The notes under the pieces are model-generated. The model saw only the letters and a list, made by a program, of their open reading frames with translations. It ran no database searches and was not told the DNA's origin. From CBIFVZ01 sp966185765 (GTDB lineage: Bacteria > Pseudomonadota > Gammaproteobacteria > Enterobacterales > Enterobacteriaceae): 64,000 bases of DNA. Shown here piece after piece: positions 52,348-60,788 of this stretch; positions within the stretch are counted from its first letter, which is position 1; each line of letters starts with the position of its first letter. A program made the position numbers and the translations under genes. The stretch is from positions 23,302 through 87,301 of the forward strand of contig CBIFVZ010000008.1 in the NCBI GenBank assembly GCA_966185765.1, read 5' to 3'.

Positions 52348-52878
52348 ATGTCAAGAATGCTACTCATTATCGACATGCAGCGATTTGTGGAGAGCCGGAT
52401 TCGTCATGGCGTGGGATACTATCCCCTGGACGCCATTGACAACATGCGGCATGTGCTCAGTGCCTTTCGATCTGACAACGAGTTAGTCGCTCATGTTATT
52501 CACCAGACAGACGGTGAAAACAGCCCGCTCAGCCAATATTCACCCGATTACCCGGCCATCGCAGCTTTTGAACATCGCGCTGAAGAACCGGTATTTATCA
52601 AGAATACCTCCTCTGCGTTTGCGTCAACGGCGCTTAAAGAATACATCGATCAGCATGGTATATCCGAGGTTGTCGTCATTGGCGCAGTGGCCGGCTTTTG
52701 CGTTAACTCCACGGTCAGGCACGGAGCCGATCTCGGGGTAAAAATGACAGTGGTCCGGGATGCGGTCATCAGTTTTGACTTACCGGCAGGCAAGCGCGAA
52801 GAAAAAACGATTCATGATGTGACAATGAGCCTGCTTGAGGCTGGCTTTGCCCGGTTATCAGAGACTGCCCGGTTTTAG
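52348..52878 (+). CDS. Isochorismatase-family cysteine hydrolase
   Basis: 176 aa from the ATG at 52348, with GGAGAG three bases upstream of the AAA before it. The catalytic triad is visible: Asp in LLIIDMQR, Lys in PVFIKNTSSAF, and Cys in GAVAGFCVNSTVRHGAD. The fold is that of nicotinamidase/pyrazinamidase and related amidohydrolases. The substrate is not predictable. Monocistronic. Confidence 0.85.
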   Translation: MSRMLLIIDMQRFVESRIRHGVGYYPLDAIDNMRHVLSAFRSDNELVAHVIHQTDGENSPLSQYSPDYPAIAAFEHRAEEPVFIKNTSSAFASTALKEYIDQHGISEVVVIGAVAGFCVNSTVRHGADLGVKMTVVRDAVISFDLPAGKREEKTIHDVTMSLLEAGFARLSETARF

Positions 52879-52963
52879 TGATGAGAGGGTACATACTGGC
52901 GTTTTACCTGCTGGCTTTGCAGTGCAGCAAGTAAACAACATAGTGGCGCTAACACACTGATAT

Positions 52964-52986
52964 ACCCGGCAGGCTACCTGCCGGGT
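52964..52986. terminator. Two-way hairpin terminator
   Basis: ACCCGGCAGG-CTA-CCTGCCGGGT is a perfect 10-bp stem between the convergent isochorismatase-like and DoxX genes. Confidence 0.7.
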
Positions 52987-52992
52987 CGATGA

Positions 52993-53415
52993 TTAACGGC
53001 GGTCTAGAGAAAAACGGCCAGGACCGGCTACAACCAGCAGCACAAAACCACCGGCAATGCTGACGTTTTTCCAGAAGTTGATCATATTAGGTTGCACGGC
53101 ATCACCGGTAAGTGTCCAGTACGGATGGCCGATAAACGCTGTACCGAGCGTATAGAGCGCAAACACGATGGCTATCGGGCGTGTATAAAAACCAATGGCA
53201 ATCAGAATGGGTGCCAGCACTTCCATAACCACGGCAACAACAGCGGCAAGCGTGGGTGCGGGTACATTCAGCATTGTCATATATTGCACGGTACCGCTAA
53301 ACCCCATGAGTTTTGGCAGACCGAAAATAAAAAACAATGCAACCAGCGCAATCCTTGCAATTAACAGCATCAGCGGTGTTGCACCGCCAAAGTCGAGATA
53401 CCGCAGTTTGTTCAT
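52993..53415 (-). CDS. DoxX family membrane protein
   Basis: 140 aa with four membrane helices. DoxX-type sequence: LLIARIALVALFFIFGLPKL, AVVAVVMEVLAPILIAIGFY, then ARP-like TRPIAIVFALYTLGTAFIGH and NFWKNVSIAGGFVLL. Relatives (YphA, YqjF) are inner-membrane proteins sometimes linked to redox or quinone biology; the function is not known here. Monocistronic. Confidence 0.85.
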   Translation of the reverse strand: MNKLRYLDFGGATPLMLLIARIALVALFFIFGLPKLMGFSGTVQYMTMLNVPAPTLAAVVAVVMEVLAPILIAIGFYTRPIAIVFALYTLGTAFIGHPYWTLTGDAVQPNMINFWKNVSIAGGFVLLVVAGPGRFSLDRR

Positions 53416-53477
53416 AATCAGCTCTTTTTACCGGAAAGGTGATTTAAAGCTAATACAACAAATCACGGCTCGCCAGC

Positions 53478-54302
53478 TCAGACGAAGCGATTGAGTATGT
53501 TTTGTAATGCGAACTGGCTCACACTATACGTTGTGTTGTCCAGACCCAGACCAAAATCCTGCTGCAGGCATTGCCAGACGTCTTGTGCCGACAGTATTTT
53601 TTCGGTTTCACACCCGTCCGGGGTACGGCGAGTAAGGCGTTGGTTGAGCAGTCGCAGTTGCCCGCCGTCAGCAAGCCACAGGCTTGCCATCAGGCGGTGG
53701 CGAAAGTGCGAATCCGGCCAGGTGGCCACAAAGTGGTTTGCCATCAGGTCGTCGCTGAAATACGGGTGAACGTCGTCAAAGAGATAGAGTTGTTGCCAGG
53801 CATCACGCTGCCAGGCGTAAAGTAACCAGCCTTCTGACACGTGATCCAACCGATATAACCCGTGTGCGGTACGCTGTTCCAGCCCGGCGCACATCCGCAG
53901 CGGCGTACTGATGCTCGCGCCACCAAAACCCACATCGGCAAGCCAGACGTCATCATCAATCGTCACCTGCATCATGCGGTGGGTACGCGGTGGCATGGTT
54001 TGCGGGTTGGCAATCAGCACCCTCGCCGCCAGGCTCATCACGCTAAATCCAATCTCTTGTAGCACGTGCTGGAAAAGACCGTTTTGTTCGTAACACCAGC
54101 CACCCCGTTTTGCGTGTACCAGTTTGGCAAACAGTGAGTCGGTATCTATCGCTGGCGTGCGCCCGAGTACGGCGTCGAGATTTTCAAAGGCAATGGAACA
54201 GGCATGGCGCAAATGCAACTCGCGCAGCGTCGGCAATGTAGGTTCTGGCACGCCGTGCGGCCAGCCGATACGGGTCAGATATGCATCCAGACTGAAAGCC
54301 AT
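53478..54302 (-). CDS. nhoA: Arylamine N-acetyltransferase
   Basis: 274 aa (E. coli NhoA is 281 aa). The Cys-His-Asp triad is visible: RGGWCYEQNGLF, PRTHRMMQV and VWLADVGFGG. It moves acetyl from acetyl-CoA to arylamines, hydrazines and N-hydroxyarylamines in the cytoplasm. The start lies 11 bp after the stop of the upstream GST gene, so the two are probably cotranscribed as a detoxification pair. Confidence 0.9.
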   Translation of the reverse strand: MAFSLDAYLTRIGWPHGVPEPTLPTLRELHLRHACSIAFENLDAVLGRTPAIDTDSLFAKLVHAKRGGWCYEQNGLFQHVLQEIGFSVMSLAARVLIANPQTMPPRTHRMMQVTIDDDVWLADVGFGGASISTPLRMCAGLEQRTAHGLYRLDHVSEGWLLYAWQRDAWQQLYLFDDVHPYFSDDLMANHFVATWPDSHFRHRLMASLWLADGGQLRLLNQRLTRRTPDGCETEKILSAQDVWQCLQQDFGLGLDNTTYSVSQFALQNILNRFV

Positions 54303-54313
54303 TGATTTCTCCC

Positions 54314-54937
54314 TTACAGCAGGCCGTTGCGGGCCAGTACGCCACCCAGCTCGGGCAGTGCGCGCATACGCTCTACAATGTCATAAAGTTTTGGTGTATT
54401 GGCAATGAACCAGGCTTCGCCAGGACGCCAGCGTACCATAACAGGCCAGTAGGCATCGAGCAGCGTCATGCGCTCACCGCACGTCCACTCCCCTTTCCTG
54501 AGTTGGTTTTCAAGCCACTGATATAACATATGACGATGGCCATCGACGCGTTCGCGCAGTTGCTGCTGTGCCCCCTCACTGTCAAGCCAGCGATCGGGAT
54601 GATCGCTGTAGGAAAACGAAGGATAAAGGCTGGCATTAAGCCAGATAAGCAGGCGTTGAAAGCGCAGCCGCGCCGGTGTACCTATGTCGGGCGCCAGATC
54701 CGGGCAGCGGTCGAGCAGCAGCAGCGCCAGTGCTGCCGTTTCCGTGAGTATTTCACCGTTTACCGTTTTAAGTACGGGTATCTGGCACAATGGATTAAGT
54801 GCGCGTATTTGCTCACGCTGGGGGCCTGGCTGGTCAAACCCTTCCACATTCACAAACTGATAGTCTTCACCCGCGAGCGTCAACATGATTTCGCTGATGG
54901 CCGAGCCCCAGCCTGGCACGCCGTAAAGCATAAACAT
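54314..54937 (-). CDS. Glutathione S-transferase family protein
   Basis: 207 aa. The N-terminal thioredoxin-like domain reads MFMLYGVPGWGSAISEIMLT, then CQIPVLKTVNGEILTETAAL with the cis-Pro and the Glu/Thr that bind glutathione. The helical C-terminal domain has LIWLNASLYPSFSYSD and MTLLDAYWPVMVRW. GGAGG precedes the ATG. It is paired with the arylamine N-acetyltransferase gene. Confidence 0.85.
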   Translation of the reverse strand: MFMLYGVPGWGSAISEIMLTLAGEDYQFVNVEGFDQPGPQREQIRALNPLCQIPVLKTVNGEILTETAALALLLLDRCPDLAPDIGTPARLRFQRLLIWLNASLYPSFSYSDHPDRWLDSEGAQQQLRERVDGHRHMLYQWLENQLRKGEWTCGERMTLLDAYWPVMVRWRPGEAWFIANTPKLYDIVERMRALPELGGVLARNGLL

Positions 54938-54981
54938 GGTTGCCTCCGTTAATCATGAGGGCGCTTTCGCGCCCGCCAGAG

Positions 54982-56274
54982 TTATTGCGCGCGACTAACG
55001 CGCCACACCGCGTTGCCGGCATCATCTGCAATCAGTAATGCGCCCTGATTATCCTGGGCCAGGCCTACCGGCAGACCGCGTACCGATTTCTCGTCATCCG
55101 ACAAAAAGCCAGTAACCACAGGTTCAGGTTCGCCGACCGGTTTGCCGTTCTCAAAAGCTATCCAGACTACCTGATAACCATTAAGCGGCGTGCGGTTCCA
55201 GCTGCCATGCTCGCTGACAAACGCCCCGCCGCGATACTGCGGCATGCTGTTGCCGGTGTAAAACAACAAACCGAGCGGTGCCACGTGTGAACTTAAGGCG
55301 TAATCCGGTTTCACCGCCTTCGCAACCAGATCCGGGCGCGGTGGTTTCACGCGCTCATCCACATGCTGGCCATAGTAGCTGTACGGCCAGCCGTAAAACG
55401 CGCCGTCCTGAACCGACGTCATGTAATCAGGCACCAGATCCGAGCCTATCTCATCCCGTTCGTTCACTATCGCCCAGAGTTTGCCGGTTTGCGGCTCCCA
55501 CTGTAGCCCGGTTGGGTTGCGCAGACCGCTTGCGAAAATCCGACTGGCGCCACTGGCGGTGTCAACCTCAAGGACCGCAGCACGGCGGTATTCCGCCTCA
55601 ATTCCGTTTTCCGTAATGTTGCTGTTAGAGCCAACGCCTACGTACAGTTTGCTCCCATCCGGACTCGCCAGCAGGGCTTTAGTCCAGTGGTGATTGATAC
55701 CTCCCGGTAAATCCGCGAGTTCCCTGCCCGGTGCAGTGATGCGTGTCTGGCCCGGTTGATAAGGATATGCCATCAGCCTGTCAGCGTTGGCGACATACAG
55801 CGTATTGCCGATAAGCTGTACGCCAAACGGTGAGTAGAGATTCTCAAGCAAAATGTGTTTTTCAAAACGGCCATCAGCCTGCGGGCGCAGTAGCGTGATA
55901 CGGTTGCCGCCTGGGCCACCCTTGCCTGAGGCTTTTTGTACTACTCCCATTATCAGCTGTTTGGGGCGGCTGGTCGGTTTGGGTGGTCCGTTCGCTTCCA
56001 CAACCAGCACATCGCCATTTGGCAGCGTGTAAAGCTGGCGCGGGTGTAACAAGTTATCTGCCACTTTTTCTATCTTCAGCCCTTGCGCCACTTTTGGCGT
56101 TTCCCCCGTTTTCCAGGGTTCACCTTTTGGTACCTGCATTGGCGGCAGCAGGAAGTTTTGCGCTTGCGGCAGTTCAGGGTTTGGGCCAACCTGCTTCATA
56201 GGGTCAAGCGTTGCTCCGTCGTCACAGCCTGCCAGCGCCAGGGTGAGACACATCATCAGCAGTGATTTTTTCAT
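54982..56274 (-). CDS. PQQ-type sugar (sorbosone) dehydrogenase-like lipoprotein
   Basis: 430 aa from the ATG at 56274, giving a lipoprotein signal (MMCLTLALAGCDD). The rest is a six-bladed beta-propeller of the soluble aldose/L-sorbosone dehydrogenase type: VADNLLHPRQLYTLPNGDVL, NLYSPFGVQLIGNTLYVANA, ASGLRNPTGLQWEPQTG, GAFYGWPYSYYGQH, and SEHGSWNRTPLNGYQVVW. It acts in the periplasm, membrane-anchored. The true cofactor and substrate are unproven. It lies 10 bp after the DUF2231 gene, which could form its membrane redox partner. Confidence 0.87.
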   Translation of the reverse strand: MKKSLLMMCLTLALAGCDDGATLDPMKQVGPNPELPQAQNFLLPPMQVPKGEPWKTGETPKVAQGLKIEKVADNLLHPRQLYTLPNGDVLVVEANGPPKPTSRPKQLIMGVVQKASGKGGPGGNRITLLRPQADGRFEKHILLENLYSPFGVQLIGNTLYVANADRLMAYPYQPGQTRITAPGRELADLPGGINHHWTKALLASPDGSKLYVGVGSNSNITENGIEAEYRRAAVLEVDTASGASRIFASGLRNPTGLQWEPQTGKLWAIVNERDEIGSDLVPDYMTSVQDGAFYGWPYSYYGQHVDERVKPPRPDLVAKAVKPDYALSSHVAPLGLLFYTGNSMPQYRGGAFVSEHGSWNRTPLNGYQVVWIAFENGKPVGEPEPVVTGFLSDDEKSVRGLPVGLAQDNQGALLIADDAGNAVWRVSRAQ

Positions 56275-56284
56275 TACTTTTCCC

Positions 56285-56707
56285 TCACACACGGTCGCGC
56301 AGCACCTGCTGCAGATGGGCAATGACGAGCACAATGACGGTCAGCGCAGACAGAATGACGCCAGTGGGCACTACCGCCCAGGCGTCACGGCTGTGAATGA
56401 AAGCGTTGAAAATAGCCAGCACAACGGCAATCAGGTACGCCCAGAAGTGAATTTTTACCGCCGAGCCCTGGGGATATGATCCGGTTATCCATACCTGTAC
56501 CAGATTGATAAGACGCGGGATCACCGCCAGAAACAGTCCGAAGGCAATAAGCCAGCTGGCGGCCTGAGTCCAGAAAATCTCCTGGCTGTAGAGATAAATA
56601 ATGTCAAACATCAGGGCCGCAGCAAAAAAGCCGACAGGTAACGGGTTCAGCAGTTCATAGACCACCACAGCCAGCACCGAGCGACGCCCAGAGGTATAAG
56701 CGTTCAT
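56285..56707 (-). CDS. DUF2231 family membrane protein
   Basis: 140 aa with four membrane helices (LLNPLPVGFFAAALMFDIIY, LIAFGLFLAVIPRLI, FWAYLIAVVLAIFNAFIH, GVILSALTVIVLVIAHL). NPLPVGFF at the N-terminus is typical of DUF2231 proteins. His residues in the helices may bind haem, which is inference. It is cotranscribed with the sorbosone-dehydrogenase-like gene downstream. Confidence 0.85.
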   Translation of the reverse strand: MNAYTSGRRSVLAVVVYELLNPLPVGFFAAALMFDIIYLYSQEIFWTQAASWLIAFGLFLAVIPRLINLVQVWITGSYPQGSAVKIHFWAYLIAVVLAIFNAFIHSRDAWAVVPTGVILSALTVIVLVIAHLQQVLRDRV

Positions 56708-56811
56708 TCACAGTCTCCTTGAGTTAAAAGGCCGCGCCTGCAACGTGCGGGCGACGTATTGCCTGTGAAAGCGTAGTCAACCACAGCGCTAAACGGCGGA
56801 AAAAAGCCGCT

Positions 56812-57744
56812 TTAGCGGTAGATTTCCTCCATGCGTTGCCAGCAGGTCTGGTGTGCGGCATCAATTTGCTGGCGGGCAAAATCGGTAAACAGCGTTAATG
56901 CCGTAGCGCGATGGCGCCCCATCGGCGCCTGGATTTGCAAAGAGCGCTGGCTGAGCGTGTCGTTGTTGATAGCCAGCAGGCACAATTCACCCTGGCTTGC
57001 GCGCCATAGCACGCTGAAATGACTGCAAACGCTGATTGCCTGGGCTGTGGTGAGCGTAAAGGCATACTGTGCGGAAAAACGGTTGGTGCTAAGCGTTGGC
57101 TCCAGAAACACACCAGCCGAACGGCAGCTGAGATCGAACAACTGGCGCAGCGTGGAGTCAGGCTCTGGCAGTACCAGTGGATAACGCTGGAGTGCTTCAA
57201 TGTGCACCCGCTTGCCCACTAATGGATGCCCCGGCGCGGTCAACAGCAGTACAGGAGCCGGCCAGGTCGCGAGAATATCCACCTCACGCTCGGGCGCGAG
57301 ACAAAACTGAAAGGCAAGATCGCAACTGCCATTGCGCACCCACTGTGCAACCTGCATGGCACTGCCGACCTGCAAATCAAACGTTACGCCAGGGTGCTGC
57401 TGCCGAAAGCGGGCAATAAGTCCCGGCAGTAGATCAAAAGCCAGCCCATCGGTACAGGCAATTCGCATCAATACCCGACGAATTGCCGTAAGCCCCTGAA
57501 TCTGCGCCACAGCATGGTCCATATCTGAGAGCGTTTTACGCACGTGGTTTTCCAGAATTCGTCCGGCGTCGGTCAGTTCCATCCCGCGTGCATGGCGGGT
57601 AAATAACGCAACGCCCAGGCGTGTTTCCAGACGCTGTATCTGGCGGCTAATGGCCGAAGTGGCGACGTAAAGCTGTTGGCTGGCTGCGCTCAGCGAACCG
57701 CACCCGGCGACGGTAAGAAAATAACGTAATTCCGTGTTAATCAT
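56812..57744 (-). CDS. LysR-family regulator
   Basis: 310 aa from the ATG at 57744 (MINTELRYFLTVAGCGSLS), a standard LysR start with AAGGG upstream. HTH: SAASQQLYVATSAISRQIQR. The effector domain is intact. It is divergent from an M20 peptidase and transporter pair across about 150 bp, the usual arrangement for a LysR regulator that controls its neighbours. Confidence 0.87.
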   Translation of the reverse strand: MINTELRYFLTVAGCGSLSAASQQLYVATSAISRQIQRLETRLGVALFTRHARGMELTDAGRILENHVRKTLSDMDHAVAQIQGLTAIRRVLMRIACTDGLAFDLLPGLIARFRQQHPGVTFDLQVGSAMQVAQWVRNGSCDLAFQFCLAPEREVDILATWPAPVLLLTAPGHPLVGKRVHIEALQRYPLVLPEPDSTLRQLFDLSCRSAGVFLEPTLSTNRFSAQYAFTLTTAQAISVCSHFSVLWRASQGELCLLAINNDTLSQRSLQIQAPMGRHRATALTLFTDFARQQIDAAHQTCWQRMEEIYR

Positions 57745-57891
57745 GGCGTTGCCCTTTTTTTGTGCATACAGCTTTATATAAAAGGCAATGTAAGGTTGCA
57801 ATTTTTATCATTGTGGCAACGCTTCCCCTGGTTTAGAACAAATAAAGCACAACAATCCCGGCCAACCGGGAACAGACAGGGTAAAACGACA

Positions 57892-59310
57892 ATGACATCA
57901 GAAGAAACCGTAAGCCGGGCGCTGGCCTGGTTTGATAGCGGTGCGTTTCGTGACGTGCTTACACAGCGCGTTGCTATTCATAGCGAAAGCCAGCGCGACG
58001 ACCGTAACGAAGAGCTTGAGCGTTATTACACGCAGGCGCTCACACCTGCCCTCATCGAGATGGGATTTGTGGTGAAAATGCTGGAAAACCCGGTGCGTAA
58101 AAACCGCCCTTTCCTGCTGGCAACACGCATTGAAGACCCAACGTTACCGACCATGCTGAGCTATGGTCATGGCGATGTCGTGTTTGGTAGCGATGAATGC
58201 TGGAGCGAAGGTCTGTCCCCCTGGACACTGACCGAGCGCGACGGGCGTTGGTACGGACGCGGCAGCGCAGATAACAAAGGCCAGCACAGCATTAATCTTG
58301 CTGCACTTGAACAGGTCTGGCGCGCACGCGGCGGTAAACTTGGGTTTAACTGTAAGCTGCTGTTTGAGCTGGGCGAAGAGATAAGCTCGCCTGGACTGGC
58401 GGAGATTTGCGAGCAGTATAAAGAGGAACTCAGCGCAGATGTGTTTATTGCCTCTGACGGCCCGCGTCTTAACGAACGTCGCCCTACGTTGTTTCTGGGG
58501 TCACGTGGCTGTATTAATTTTCGCCTCAGCGTGCATGCGCGTGACAGCGATTATCACTCAGGTAACTGGGGGGGCCTTTTAAGTAACCCCGGTACCGTAC
58601 TGGCCAATGCTATTGCAAGCCTGGTTAACGCTCGTGGTGAACTGCAGGTAAGCGCCCTGCTCGCACCACCGCTGACGCCTGCGTTACGTCACATCCTCAG
58701 TGACATCGTACCCGGCGGCAATCCTGGCGATCCGCCGCTGAGTGAGAACTGGGGCGAGCGTAATATGAGCGCGGCACAACGGCTCTTCGCCGCAAATACG
58801 CTGGAGGTGCTGGCATTTCTTACCGGTAACCCGGCGCAGCCGATGAATGCTATTCCAGGACATGCCAGTGCCGTATGCCAGTTGCGTTTTGTGGTGGGCA
58901 CCGACTGGACTCGTCTGGCAGAGCACATACGTGCTCATCTTGACAATCATGGCTTTGAAACCGTAGAGATAGACAATGTGCGTGGTACACCTGCCACCCG
59001 TTTTGATCCCAGCGATCCGCTGGTGAACTGGGTGATGGATATCATGCGTGAAATGAGTCCTCACGCCCCTGCACTGCTGCCAAACCTGGGCGGCTCGTTA
59101 CCTAATGACGTTTTTGCCGACACGCTGGGACTACCCACGCTGTGGATCCCTCACTCTTACCCGGCCTGCGGACAGCACGCCGCGGATGAGCACTTGCCTG
59201 TTGCCCTGGCGCGTGAAGGACTGGCTATTATGACTCGCCTGTTCTGGGATTTTGGCCAACGAGGCCAGGCGTTAATTGCGCGCCATCGCGCACACGGAGG
59301 TGAACAATGA
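57892..59310 (+). CDS. M20-family metallopeptidase/deacylase
   Basis: 472 aa from the ATG at 57892. Zinc-binding residues of the M20/M28 clan: YGHGDVV (His), YGRGSADNKGQHS (Asp), LFELGEEISSPG (catalytic Glu and Glu ligand), FIASDGPRL (Asp) and HSYPACGQHAADEH near the end (His). A lid/dimerisation domain occupies the middle. It cleaves a small amide such as an N-acyl amino acid or dipeptide. It overlaps the transporter gene by ATGA, so the imported compound is probably its substrate. Confidence 0.88.
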   Translation: MTSEETVSRALAWFDSGAFRDVLTQRVAIHSESQRDDRNEELERYYTQALTPALIEMGFVVKMLENPVRKNRPFLLATRIEDPTLPTMLSYGHGDVVFGSDECWSEGLSPWTLTERDGRWYGRGSADNKGQHSINLAALEQVWRARGGKLGFNCKLLFELGEEISSPGLAEICEQYKEELSADVFIASDGPRLNERRPTLFLGSRGCINFRLSVHARDSDYHSGNWGGLLSNPGTVLANAIASLVNARGELQVSALLAPPLTPALRHILSDIVPGGNPGDPPLSENWGERNMSAAQRLFAANTLEVLAFLTGNPAQPMNAIPGHASAVCQLRFVVGTDWTRLAEHIRAHLDNHGFETVEIDNVRGTPATRFDPSDPLVNWVMDIMREMSPHAPALLPNLGGSLPNDVFADTLGLPTLWIPHSYPACGQHAADEHLPVALAREGLAIMTRLFWDFGQRGQALIARHRAHGGEQ

Positions 59311-60584
59311 GCACGATTGCTGCCCAAACCGAGTCGGCCGAGGAAACGCGCCCGAGTCTGTATAAAACGCTGTTTGCCACCTGTATTGGCAACGCGCTGG
59401 AGTGGTTTGATATTGCAGTTTATGGCTTCTTTGCAAGCTACATCGCGCATGCGTTTTTCCCGTCCAACGATCCCACGGTTTCATTACTGCTGACGCTCGG
59501 CAGTTTTGGCGTAGCGTTCCTGGTGCGTCCACTTGGTGCGGTGGTACTGGGCGCGCTGGCCGATCGCCGTGGGCGTAAGGCCTCGCTGCTGGTATCTATT
59601 AACCTGATGTTACTCGGCGGCGCAATGATTACTTTTATGCCGAGCTACCAGAGCATCGGCCTTGCGGCCCCGCTGTTAATCCTGCTGGCACGTCTGATTC
59701 AGGGTTTCTCTGCCGGTGGTGAGTTTGGTAGCTCAACGGCATTTCTGGTTGAGCATTTTCCTGAACGCCGCGCTTTTATTGCCAGCTGGCAGTTTGCCAC
59801 CCAGGGCGCCAGTACGTTAATGGCCTCAGCATTTGGTCTGGGGCTGTCGCAGTGGCTGACTCATGAGCAATTAAACGAATGGGGTTGGCGTATTCCGTTT
59901 GCCTTTGGCCTGCTGATTGGCCCGGTCGGGCTGTATATTCGCCGCCATGTGCATGAACCGAAGGCCTTTAAGCAGGCAGAGAAAAGCCGCAACCCCGTAC
60001 GCACGCTGTTTACCCAGCAAAAGCGCCTGCTGTTGATTGCTATCGGCCTGATGGTGATTTCTACGGCCGTGAATTATATGCTCAATTACGTGCCGACCTG
60101 GGCTACACGCACGCTTAACCTGCCTGCGTCTGCAGCGTTCAGCGCTACGCTGATTGCCGGAGTCATTTTGACTGTGGTGACACCGATTGTGGGGCTGTGT
60201 GCAGAGCGTGTGGGACGCTTGCCGCTGATGTGGGGGGCGCTTGGTATGCTGGCCTTAACCATTTTGCCCGCGTTCTGGTTGATGAGCCTTAATGTCACGC
60301 CGCTATCGCTGATGGCACTGGTCGCCTGGCTTGCGTTTTTGAAGTCGATTTACTTTGCTACCGTGCCGTCACTCATGGCAGATATCTTCCCGGTTAATAC
60401 GCGTGCGACCGGTATGGCGATTGGCTATAACATTTCAGTGACGATTTTCGGCGGTTTTGCACCGTTTATCTGTACGCTACTTATCAGCATGACCGGTAGC
60501 CATCTGGCGCCGAGCTATTACCTGATGACAGTTGCGGTTCTGAGTGTGATGGCGCTGTTCAGCGCCCAGCGCCAGCACCGTTGA
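59307..60584 (+). CDS. MFS transporter, metabolite:H+ symporter (MHS) family
   Basis: 425 aa with twelve helices. MHS family signatures are clear: CIGNALEWFDIAVYGFFASYI, VRPLGAVVLGALADRRGRKA, LLARLIQGFSAGGEFGSSTA and FLVEHFPERRAF. The start overlaps the peptidase stop (ATGA). It is expected to import a carboxylate-bearing substrate of the M20 enzyme by proton symport. Regulated probably by the divergent LysR gene. Confidence 0.88.
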   Translation: MSTIAAQTESAEETRPSLYKTLFATCIGNALEWFDIAVYGFFASYIAHAFFPSNDPTVSLLLTLGSFGVAFLVRPLGAVVLGALADRRGRKASLLVSINLMLLGGAMITFMPSYQSIGLAAPLLILLARLIQGFSAGGEFGSSTAFLVEHFPERRAFIASWQFATQGASTLMASAFGLGLSQWLTHEQLNEWGWRIPFAFGLLIGPVGLYIRRHVHEPKAFKQAEKSRNPVRTLFTQQKRLLLIAIGLMVISTAVNYMLNYVPTWATRTLNLPASAAFSATLIAGVILTVVTPIVGLCAERVGRLPLMWGALGMLALTILPAFWLMSLNVTPLSLMALVAWLAFLKSIYFATVPSLMADIFPVNTRATGMAIGYNISVTIFGGFAPFICTLLISMTGSHLAPSYYLMTVAVLSVMALFSAQRQHR

Positions 60585-60592
60585 GGTCAGGC

Positions 60593-60781
60593 AGATACGC
60601 CCTTTCGGGCGTATCTCAGATTGCTGACAAAGAAGGCAAAAACGTGGTTTTTCCTTCTTTGTGGTTAGCAGACGAAAATCAATAAATTGATTTTCCTTAT
60701 TTTTTATTGGGTGTCATTCACCCTGTCTGAGACAGGATGAGGTAAGGCATCAGTCTCAGATACGCCCTTTCGGGCGTATCT
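60593..60781. repeat. Cluster of five hairpins with a duplicated terminator-like stem-loop
   Basis: The same 24-base hairpin (AGATACGCCC-TTTC-GGGCGTATCT) occurs at 60593-60616 and 60758-60781. Between them are a long imperfect stem (60623-60669, CAAAGAAGG paired with CCTTCTTTG), a perfect palindrome (60673-60694, GAAAATCAAT and ATTGATTTTC) and CCTGTC-TGA-GACAGG near 60722. It separates convergent genes, so two-way termination is the simplest role. Confidence 0.7.
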
Positions 60782-60788
60782 GCACTTT

